64,000 nucleotides of DNA, taken from the NCBI GenBank assembly GCA_025127975.1, contig JAHLYQ010000012.1, positions 1-64,000 on the forward strand, read 5' to 3'. The notes beneath the pieces were generated by a model. It made no database searches. It saw nothing but the letters and a program-made list of their open reading frames with translations, and was not told the DNA's origin. A program made the position numbers and the translations under genes. Shown one piece after another: positions 36,757 through 43,463 of the stretch. The DNA comes from Synechococcus sp. CS-1331. Its GTDB lineage: Bacteria > Cyanobacteriota > Cyanobacteriia > PCC-6307 > Cyanobiaceae. The first letter of the stretch is position 1; each line of letters starts with the position of its first letter.

Positions 36757-37530
36757 TCAGCTGGGCCCAGATCCAGCCAGCCAACGGCGGCGGCCGTCGA
36801 GGGTTGCGTAACCGGTGGCCCGCTCGATCAGGGGATCCTGGTATAGATCCGGAGGTAGGGATTCGAGGCTGGAGCGCACAATTCGGTCGAGCTCCCCTGC
36901 CGGCAGCCAGGCTTCCCCCCGTCGCCGCTGGCGGGCTTCGGCCTGGAAACGCCAGCGCCTCGGCATGGTCCAGCTCTGGGGCCTGAGCAGCCAGAGCTGC
37001 TCAAACCTTTGCCAGAGGGGTTGGTAGCCCTCCAGGGCCCGGTCCCAGCGGGACCCCCCACTGCCAAAATTTTGGCTAGTTAGGGGCTGGCAACCGAGCA
37101 ACCAGCCTTCCAGCAGCAGCACATCGGCCTCCAAGAGGCTTTCGCCGCAACGGTCGCCCTGGCCAGCACGCAGGGCCTTGTCAAACCGGGGTAGTCGAAG
37201 TTTTCCGCCCCGCTGCCAGGTATCCACACAGGCCTGGGCCAGCTGGGTGTCATGGCTGCCGGGGAGCACCCGCGAGACGCCAAAAGGATTGCCTGCCAGG
37301 GCCCGTAAGCGCTGCTCCCAGGGCAGGTAGAAATCATCGATGGAGCAAACGGCCAGGGTCAGCCCCTGGGCTGCGGCCCTTTGCTGCAGAAGGCTGCCAA
37401 GGGTGGTCTTGCCGGCCCCCACGGGGCCGTTGAGAGCCACAACAGCCCTTTGAGCGCTGGAGCCCAGGGTTACCAACTGGGCCAGCAGGGGGGCCACAAA
37501 GTGCTGCTCCAGGCCGGGATCGGTTGCCAT
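36757..37530 (-). CDS. Glycerate kinase-like P-loop kinase
   Basis: 257 residues from ATG 37530. P-loop NGPVGAGKTTLGSLL near residue 34 is followed by CSIDDFYLPWEQR and VLLLEGWLLGCQPL, then a helical C-terminal lobe with WRFQAEARQRRRGE. This arrangement fits the plant/cyanobacterial D-glycerate 3-kinase family (GLYK), which returns photorespiratory glycerate to the Calvin cycle, though a uridine-kinase-like activity cannot be excluded. The start shares TGATG with the end of the Ycf20 gene, which in turn overlaps CbbY, making a three-gene coupled operon. Confidence 0.72.
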   Translation of the reverse strand: MATDPGLEQHFVAPLLAQLVTLGSSAQRAVVALNGPVGAGKTTLGSLLQQRAAAQGLTLAVCSIDDFYLPWEQRLRALAGNPFGVSRVLPGSHDTQLAQACVDTWQRGGKLRLPRFDKALRAGQGDRCGESLLEADVLLLEGWLLGCQPLTSQNFGSGGSRWDRALEGYQPLWQRFEQLWLLRPQSWTMPRRWRFQAEARQRRRGEAWLPAGELDRIVRSSLESLPPDLYQDPLIERATGYATLDGRRRWLAGSGPS

Positions 37531-37877
37531 CAGGTGCCGAGTTTGAAGGCTTCTAACACCACTGCGTACACCGCACCGATGCGCAGGTTGTCGAGCACCA
37601 CCCAGCCCAGCCCGGGCTGGCTGGGGGCCAGCCGGCCCCGCAGCCGCACGAGCAGTTCCACCAGCACCAGCATCAGCACCACGGCCAGGGGGCGACCACC
37701 TGGAAAATTCAGCAGCAAGTAAACGGTGACATTGCTGCCGCCGTAGAAGCCCAGCAGCAAGGCCAAAAGGACGGTGCTGCGGTAGCGCCAACTGCCACGC
37801 ATGTTGCCCAACAGCAGGGCGGCGAGCCGCTCAAGGGCCCGGTTGAAGCGGGTGCGCTGGAGGGGCAGGCGCGTCAC
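37530..37877 (-). CDS. DUF565 (Ycf20) membrane protein
   Basis: 115 residues with two or three hydrophobic segments (STVLLALLLGFYGGSNVTVYLLL; RPLAVVLMLVLVELLVRLRG). Conserved elements NMRGSWRYRSTVLLALLLGF and NFPGGRPLAV match the Ycf20 family encoded in chloroplasts and cyanobacteria; its function is not established. It overlaps the upstream phosphatase by 4 bases and shares its stop with the downstream kinase start. Confidence 0.85.
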   Translation of the reverse strand: MTRLPLQRTRFNRALERLAALLLGNMRGSWRYRSTVLLALLLGFYGGSNVTVYLLLNFPGGRPLAVVLMLVLVELLVRLRGRLAPSQPGLGWVVLDNLRIGAVYAVVLEAFKLGT

Positions 37878-38626
37878 GGCTGGGCGGCCTCTAGCAGCTC
37901 ATGCAAATAGGAGAGCGTGATCTGGCTGCCCTGGCAAGCGGGTCCCCGCAACACCTTTACCTGGGGGCCCAGTTCGCTCACCACTGCCCGGGCCCGGGCA
38001 AAACGCTCCGGAGCCTCAGCAGCGCCGTAGTGGCTGGCCGTTACCAAACAGGCCAATCCGGCCCCATCGGCGGCAGCCAGGCCATGGCCTGAATCCTCCA
38101 GGGCCAGCCCCCGCTCGGCGCCAAGCCCCAACTGCCGCAGGGCTAGCAGGTAGGCCTCGCAATCGGGTTTCTTGCGGGCCACATCTTCACCGCACACCCA
38201 GAAGCTGAAACAGTCGGCCAGGCCGCCCAGAACGTGCTCAGAGAGGGCGGCGACGGCCCGGCGGCCGCTGGTGGTGACGATGACCTGGGCCAACCCGGCT
38301 GCAGCTGCCTCCCGGATCAGCTCGGCGACCCCAGGCCTGAGCCCCAGCTCGCCTGCGGCCAGAAGCGATGCGTAGTGCTCCTGCTTGCGGGCCTGCAGAT
38401 CAGCGACCAGGGCAGGGTCGGGGGGGTGGCCCTGCCACTGCTGGAGGGCAAAGGCGAGCCGTTCCTGGCCGCCGCTGATCGCCAGCAGCTCGCCATAGCG
38501 AGCGCTATCCCAGTGCAGGGGCACACCTGCAGCGGCGAAGGCCCGGTTGAACGCCCGGCGATGGCCTTCCCTTTCGGTCTCAGCCAGGGTGCCATCCACA
38601 TCCCATAAAAGGGCCCCCAAGGCCAT
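37874..38626 (-). CDS. CbbY-like HAD-superfamily phosphatase
   Basis: 250 residues. The first HAD motif is LLWDVDGTLAETEREGHRRAFN (nucleophile DVDGT; the ETEREGHR run is the CbbY-type signature), followed by SGGQERL and VIVTTSGRRAV (motif II). The lysine/acidic end is FWVCGEDVARKKPDCEAY with ALEDSGHGLAAADGAG (motifs III-IV). CbbY in plants and bacteria dephosphorylates xylulose-1,5-bisphosphate, an inhibitor of Rubisco. This fits the photorespiratory kinase downstream. Start at ATG 38626; 63 bases from the divergent recJ start. Confidence 0.85.
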   Translation of the reverse strand: MALGALLWDVDGTLAETEREGHRRAFNRAFAAAGVPLHWDSARYGELLAISGGQERLAFALQQWQGHPPDPALVADLQARKQEHYASLLAAGELGLRPGVAELIREAAAAGLAQVIVTTSGRRAVAALSEHVLGGLADCFSFWVCGEDVARKKPDCEAYLLALRQLGLGAERGLALEDSGHGLAAADGAGLACLVTASHYGAAEAPERFARARAVVSELGPQVKVLRGPACQGSQITLSYLHELLEAAQP

Positions 38627-38689
38627 CGTGCCGAAACGAGGGACGAAGGCAGGTTAGGGGGCGTGCATGGCGGCGCCTTGGCCAGCACA

Positions 38690-40609
38690 ATGGCACCAAC
38701 TTGGAAACCATCGTTGCTGCCAGCCCTAGATGAGCAACGCTGGCACCTGCCTGCCCCGCTGGCCCCTGGAGCCCTGAGCCAGGCGCCGGCTGCCAACCCC
38801 CTGCCTGAGGCCCTATTGGCGGTTCTGGGGCGACGGGGCTTCACCAGCCCAGAGCAGATCGGGGCCCTGCTCGATCCGCCCGCCGCTCCGACCGCCGGTC
38901 GCCACTTCGCCGATCTGGCCAAGGCCGTGGCCAGGCTTAAAAGGGCCTGCGGCCAGGGCGAGCAAGTAGCAATTTGCGGGGATTACGACGCCGACGGCAT
39001 GACCAGCACGGCCCTGCTGGTGGGTGTGCTCCAGCGACTGGGAGCCCGGCCGATCGCCGCCATCCCCAGCCGCATGGATGACGGCTATGGCCTGAACGCA
39101 GCCATGGTCGAGCGCTTGGCCGAACAGGGTGTGGCCCTGCTGGTGACGGTGGACAACGGCGTCTCGGCCCTCGAGGCCCTGGAGCGGGCCGAGGCCCTCG
39201 GCATCGAGGCGATCCTCACCGACCACCACGCGATTCCAGATCCCCTGCCGCCCCACCTGGCCCTGCTCCATCCCCAGCGAACCCCGGCGGACTCCCCCTA
39301 TCGGGGCCTGGCCGGGGTGGGCCTGGCCTACGTGCTGGCCTCGGCCCTTTGCCAGAGCCTGCGCCGGGCCGATGGCCTGAAGATTGCGCTCGACTTGTTC
39401 TGCATCGGCACCATCGCCGACATGGCGCCCCTGGTGGGGGTCAACCGGCGCTGGTTGCTCGATGGCTTACCCGAACTTGGGCGCAGCCCCCTGGTAGGCC
39501 TGCAGGCTCTCCAACAGCTGGCGGGTCTCGACGATGGCCCCCTGAACGCCCAGGCGGTGGGCTTCCAGATCGCCCCTCGCATCAATGCCGTGGGCCGGCT
39601 GGGCGATCCCCAGCTGGTGGTGGAGCTCCTCACTACGGAGGATCCGGATCGGGCCCTGGCCCTGGCCCGCGAGTGTGAAGCCCTGAACCGGCAGCGACGC
39701 GAGCTCTGCAGCGCCATTGAGGCCGAGGCCCTGGCCCTGCTGGAGGCCGATGGTCCACGCCGGCCGGCCTTCCTACTGCTGGCCCAGAACCATTGGCACC
39801 ACGGGGTGATCGGCATTGTGGCCGCCAGGCTGGTGGAGCGATTTGGCCTGCCCGCCGCCCTGCTGGCGGGGGAGGGCAATGGCCGCCTGCGGGCCTCGGT
39901 GCGGGCCCCGCGCGGCTTTGCGGTGGACCAAGCCCTGCAGCACTGTGCGCCTCTGCTGGAGCGCTTTGGCGGCCATCCCGCAGCGGGTGGGTTCACGGTG
40001 CGGGCTGACCAGGTGGCGGCCCTGCACGCCGAACTGGAGGGACTCGCCCAGGGCTGGCTGCAACAGAGCGGCAGGGGCACCCCGGTGGAACCCGAAGCCC
40101 TGCTGGGCCTGGGCCAGGTTGACCGCGATTTCCTGCGCCAGCTGCAACGGCTGGAACCCTTCGGTATCGGCCATCCAGATCCGGTGTTCTGGACCCAGGG
40201 CTGCCAGGTTGCCTCCCAGAAGCTGTTGCGGGGCGGCCACCTCCAGCTGGAGTTGGAGCAGGGCGAGCATCGCCTACGCGCCATGGGCTGGCGCTGGCAG
40301 GGCCCAGCCAACCTGCCGGCCAGGGTGGATGCGGCCTACCGGCTCAGGCTGGATCAATGGCAGGGCCAGGAGCGCCTGCAGCTGGAGCTGGTGGGCCTGC
40401 GGCCCAGTGCCAGCGAAGCTGACGGCGAGGCGGAAGTGGTGCTGCGGCGCCGCGATCGCACCTACTGGTGCCGGCGAGCAGGGTCCGGCCTGGTGGTGCG
40501 CAACGCGGCCGGTGACGAACTCAGCAGCGAAGAGGCTGCCAGCCATGACCACCCCTACGTCCGCGCCCTGATCCAGGATGCGGCCATCGCCCTGGGGCTG
40601 GTCGCATGA
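38690..40609 (+). CDS. recJ: Single-stranded-DNA exonuclease RecJ
   Basis: About 639 residues from ATG 38690 (GTG 38663 is a possible earlier start). The catalytic DHH domain shows AICGDYDADGMTSTAL near residue 97 and ILTDHHAIPD near residue 178, with VTVDNGVSALE between them. ALLAGEGNGRLRASVRAPRG and FGGHPAAGGFTVR are the DHHA1/OB parts. It resects 5' ends in RecF-type recombination and mismatch repair. Overlaps the chloride channel gene by 4 bases (ATGA). Confidence 0.93.
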   Translation: MAPTWKPSLLPALDEQRWHLPAPLAPGALSQAPAANPLPEALLAVLGRRGFTSPEQIGALLDPPAAPTAGRHFADLAKAVARLKRACGQGEQVAICGDYDADGMTSTALLVGVLQRLGARPIAAIPSRMDDGYGLNAAMVERLAEQGVALLVTVDNGVSALEALERAEALGIEAILTDHHAIPDPLPPHLALLHPQRTPADSPYRGLAGVGLAYVLASALCQSLRRADGLKIALDLFCIGTIADMAPLVGVNRRWLLDGLPELGRSPLVGLQALQQLAGLDDGPLNAQAVGFQIAPRINAVGRLGDPQLVVELLTTEDPDRALALARECEALNRQRRELCSAIEAEALALLEADGPRRPAFLLLAQNHWHHGVIGIVAARLVERFGLPAALLAGEGNGRLRASVRAPRGFAVDQALQHCAPLLERFGGHPAAGGFTVRADQVAALHAELEGLAQGWLQQSGRGTPVEPEALLGLGQVDRDFLRQLQRLEPFGIGHPDPVFWTQGCQVASQKLLRGGHLQLELEQGEHRLRAMGWRWQGPANLPARVDAAYRLRLDQWQGQERLQLELVGLRPSASEADGEAEVVLRRRDRTYWCRRAGSGLVVRNAAGDELSSEEAASHDHPYVRALIQDAAIALGLVA

Positions 40610-41943
40610 GCGGGCAACCCCTGCGGCTGTGGGGTCTCCAGCTGGCTGGTCTGCTGCTGCTTGGTCTGCTGGTGGGTCTGGCCTGCTGGCCCCTCAACCT
40701 GATGGACCACGCCCAGGACCTGCTTCTGCACCAGTTGCCGGGTTTCAGTGGCGACTCCTGGACGCTGCGCACCCTGGCGATCGCCCTGGCACCAGTTGGG
40801 GTGATGCCCCTGCTGCTGCTGCTCCAGTCAGGGAGGCTGGCCCGCGGGGCCGGCTCCGGCATTCCCCAGACCCTTGAAAGCATCGAGAACCCCAGCCAGG
40901 CCCCCCTGCTGATGGCACCCTTTGCCACGGTGGCTCGCCTGGCCCTCTGGAGTGCCGCCAGCCTGGCCCTGATGCCCCTGGGTAGGGAGGGCCCGGTAGT
41001 GCAGGTGGGCGCTGCGGTGGCCCACGCACTGCGGCGCCGCTTCCCCAACCTGCTGGCTGGGATCAGCCCCGCTTCGTTGATGGCAATCGGAGCCGGCGCC
41101 GGCTTGGCGGGCGGGTTCAACAGCCCCTTGATGGGCACGGTGTTCGTGTTCGAGGAGCTCACCGGCCGCTTCCAACCGTCGGTGATCTGGCCTGCGGCTG
41201 TGGTGTGCAGCGCCGCTGCCCTGATCAGCAATCTTGACGGGATCCCGCTGTTCACCCTGGGAATAGTTCAGACGCTCAGACCGGAATGGCAGCAATTGCT
41301 CTGGGCCCTGCCCCTCGGTGTGGGCGGCGGACTGCTGGGTGGTCTGTTCAGCCGAATCCTCTGGCAGGGCACCACCTTTCTGCGCCCGCGACTACGCAAA
41401 CGGCCCCTGTTCTGGGGGCTGGGGCTCGGCCTGGCCCTTGGCTTGTTGGCCCTGGCCAGTGGTGGCTGGAGTGGCGGCGACGGCGAAGCCCTGATGGTTC
41501 AGCTGCTTGATGGCCAGGGCAGCCTGCCGGTTCCTGGCTCTCCGCTCAGCATCGTCGGCTGGCTACTGCTGCTGCTGGCCCGCATCGGGGCGCCCGTGCT
41601 GGCCTTGGCAGCTGGGATTCCTGGCGGCCTGATCGATCCAGCCTTTGCCATCGGGGCCCTTTTCGGCAGCGGCACCATGGAGCTGCTGGGCGCCGATGCC
41701 CAGCTTGGCCTGGCCCTGGGGATGGCCTCGGGACTGGCCGGCGCCACCCAGCTGCCCCTGATGACCGTGCTGTTTGCCCTGCGCATGGCCGGCGACCAGC
41801 AGTGGCTCTTTGGCATCCTCCTAAGCGCAGTGATCGGTGCGGCAATTGGCCGCAAGATGCAGCCGGAGCCGATCTATCACGCCCTATGGCAATTGGGCCG
41901 AAGCCCAGATCAACTGCCCGATCAGAGGGCGCCGCGGCGGTAG
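40606..41943 (+). CDS. ClC-family chloride channel/antiporter
   Basis: 445 residues of membrane protein. The ClC signatures [27 protein letters not shown] and [22 protein letters not shown] are present in the usual order; the ion-pathway glutamate is in GREGP. Near the end, [20 protein letters not shown] and [17 protein letters not shown] complete the selectivity helices. An H+/Cl- antiporter or a channel cannot be separated without the gating-glutamate test. It overlaps recJ by 4 bases and, at its 3' end, the convergent psb30 by 22 bases. Confidence 0.92.
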   Translation: MSGQPLRLWGLQLAGLLLLGLLVGLACWPLNLMDHAQDLLLHQLPGFSGDSWTLRTLAIALAPVGVMPLLLLLQSGRLARGAGSGIPQTLESIENPSQAPLLMAPFATVARLALWSAASLALMPLGREGPVVQVGAAVAHALRRRFPNLLAGISPASLMAIGAGAGLAGGFNSPLMGTVFVFEELTGRFQPSVIWPAAVVCSAAALISNLDGIPLFTLGIVQTLRPEWQQLLWALPLGVGGGLLGGLFSRILWQGTTFLRPRLRKRPLFWGLGLGLALGLLALASGGWSGGDGEALMVQLLDGQGSLPVPGSPLSIVGWLLLLLARIGAPVLALAAGIPGGLIDPAFAIGALFGSGTMELLGADAQLGLALGMASGLAGATQLPLMTVLFALRMAGDQQWLFGILLSAVIGAAIGRKMQPEPIYHALWQLGRSPDQLPDQRAPRR

Positions 41944-42029
41944 AAAAGGACGAAGATCACAGCTGGACCCGCCAGGGTGATCAGGGCCAGGGCGGCGAAA
42001 TTGGCGATCAGGTGGAAGTCGATACCCAT
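41922..42029 (-). CDS. psb30: Photosystem II protein Psb30 (Ycf12)
   Basis: 35 residues from ATG 42029. It is a single membrane helix, [20 protein letters not shown], with an N-terminal MGIDFHLI and the basic end YRRGAL, which matches Psb30/Ycf12. It is a small subunit bound near the D1/D2 side of photosystem II. The stop region lies inside the 3' end of the ClC gene on the other strand. Together with acsF this shows oxygenic photosynthesis. Confidence 0.9.
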   Translation of the reverse strand: MGIDFHLIANFAALALITLAGPAVIFVLFYRRGAL

Positions 42030-42106
42030 GGAAATAACTGCGCTGGAGCGGATCTCAATTACCACCTTAGGCGGGGTAGACACCGGCCGGCTGGCCCCTG
42101 GCCCCA

Positions 42107-42125
42107 CTGTGATGGCTTGTCACAG
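42107..42125. promoter_or_regulatory. CTGTGA-N7-TCACAG inverted repeat
   Basis: Perfect 6-bp arms CTGTGA (42107-42112) and TCACAG (42120-42125) surround a 7-base spacer. It resembles the CRP/SyCRP1 TGTGA-N6-TCACA site with a spacer one base longer. It lies about 80 bases upstream of the psb30 start and 44 bases upstream of the YkgJ-type start, so it could influence either. It may be a chance palindrome. Confidence 0.3.
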
Positions 42126-42168
42126 CAGGGTGGGATGGCCTAGCTATGGCCGAGGGGTTACATCAGAG

Positions 42169-42540
42169 ATGGGTCACAACAGGGGAGAAGGGAGTTGGAG
42201 CTGCATCAGTGGCTGCGGAGCCTGCTGCCGCCTGGACCCCAGCCAGCGCCAGGAGGCCATCGCCGCCCTCAGCCCCAGCCAGCAGGAGCAGTATCTGGCG
42301 ATGGTGGGGGCTGACGGCTGGTGCATTCACTACAACACCGGCTCCCGCAACTGCCGCATCTACGCCGATCGACCGGATTTCTGCAACGTCGCCAACCTGG
42401 TCAAGTTCTTTGGCTCAGCCGGGGATCCCGGAGCTGGCGACAGGCTGGCGATCGCCTGCTGTAAGCAGCAGATCCGCAGTGAATACGGCGGCCGTGGCAG
42501 GGTGATGGGGCGCTTTCTTCGCGCCATTCGAGTCGATTGA
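42169..42540 (+). CDS. YkgJ-family cysteine-cluster protein
   Basis: 123 residues. The N-terminal cluster CISGCGACCRL is followed by DGWCIHYN, RNCRIYADRPDFC and, near the end, IACCKQQIR. The arrangement matches the CxxC..CxxCC zinc/iron-sulfur-binding YkgJ family. It belongs to a run with the two transporter halves: its stop shares a base with the first one (TGATG at 42538). The cysteine set may bind zinc or an Fe-S cluster. Confidence 0.8.
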   Translation: MGHNRGEGSWSCISGCGACCRLDPSQRQEAIAALSPSQQEQYLAMVGADGWCIHYNTGSRNCRIYADRPDFCNVANLVKFFGSAGDPGAGDRLAIACCKQQIRSEYGGRGRVMGRFLRAIRVD

Positions 42541-42977
42541 TGAGCAGCGAATTAGAGCCCAAATCAGAGCGCGAATTGGCGGGAGAGCTCGAGGTTGAAT
42601 TGGAGAGGGATGCTGGGCTGGCCTCCGCAGAGCTAGAGGAGCTGGCGTCACCAAACCACGCCGGGAGCTGGGGAGCAGCCTTTGCCAGCACCTTCACCAC
42701 GGTGTTTCTGGCCGAGCTCGGCGACAAAACCCAACTGGCAGCCCTGCTGCTCTCGGCCGAGTCAGGTCGGCCTGGGGTGGTCTTCATTGGCGCCTCCCTG
42801 GCCCTGATCTGCTCGAGCCTGGTGGGGGTGCTGCTCGGACGCTGGCTCGCCCGGCTGATGGCTCCCCAACAACTCGAGCGCCTGGCGGGAATCCTGATGG
42901 TGGCGCTGGGCCTCTGGCTGGGCCGGCAGGCGGTGCTGGGCCTGGTGCCAGCCACCCCAGACCTGCCCCTGAATTGA
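42540..42977 (+). CDS. Half-size Mnx/GDT1 (TMEM165, UPF0016) cation transporter, first half
   Basis: 145 residues, ATG 42540. The first 40 residues are acidic and disordered-looking (ELEPKSERELAGELEVELER). Then comes the family motif FLAELGDKTQLAALLL (ExGDKT, about residue 60), and a second hydrophobic pair (VFIGASLALICSSLVGVLLG, then LAGILMVALGLWLG). Full-length family members carry the motif twice; here each motif is in its own gene, and this is the upstream partner. The family exports Mn2+ (or Ca2+) in cyanobacteria. Confidence 0.82.
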   Translation: MSSELEPKSERELAGELEVELERDAGLASAELEELASPNHAGSWGAAFASTFTTVFLAELGDKTQLAALLLSAESGRPGVVFIGASLALICSSLVGVLLGRWLARLMAPQQLERLAGILMVALGLWLGRQAVLGLVPATPDLPLN

Positions 42978-42990
42978 TCGGCCCGTAGCC

Positions 42991-43293
42991 ATGACCCTTG
43001 CCCTGCTTGCCTCCACCTTCGTCACCGTGTTCCTGGCCGAACTGGGGGACAAGACCCAGCTGGCCATTGTCAGCATCAGCGGCACCTCCACCCGGCCTGG
43101 GGCGGTGTTTGCCGGCAGTTCGGCAGCCCTGGTGCTGGCCAGCCTGCTCGGCGCGGCAGCGGGGGGCTCGCTGTCTGCGGTGATACCCACCAATGCCCTC
43201 CAACTGGCCGCCTCAGTTGGTTTCCTGGTGATTGGCGTGCAACTGATCCGGCGCTCAGGAAAACTCGAAAGCGCAGATCAGCTGGCCGACTAA
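42991..43293 (+). CDS. Half-size Mnx/GDT1 (TMEM165, UPF0016) cation transporter, second half
   Basis: 100 residues, 13 bases downstream of the first half. It begins LASTFVTVFLAELGDKTQLAIVSIS, again the ExGDKT motif, followed by VFAGSSAALVLASLLGAAAG and LAASVGFLVIGVQLIRR. It has no N-terminal extension. The two half-size proteins would form a heteromer equivalent to a full-length Mnx. The pair is adjacent to psb30 and the cysteine-cluster gene. Confidence 0.83.
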   Translation: MTLALLASTFVTVFLAELGDKTQLAIVSISGTSTRPGAVFAGSSAALVLASLLGAAAGGSLSAVIPTNALQLAASVGFLVIGVQLIRRSGKLESADQLAD

Positions 43294-43463
43294 GATCACA
43301 CCATCAGGCCACGGTGGCCGTGGGCATCGCTCCGAGCCCAGCCCGCCATCAACCAGCCCGATCCTCCAGCCAGATCAGCCAGCCCGATCAGCTGCCTCCC
43401 CATCCACCACCGCCCCATATCCGGGGAATTCCTGTGGTGGCCCCGCAACCAACACTCCCTCCA

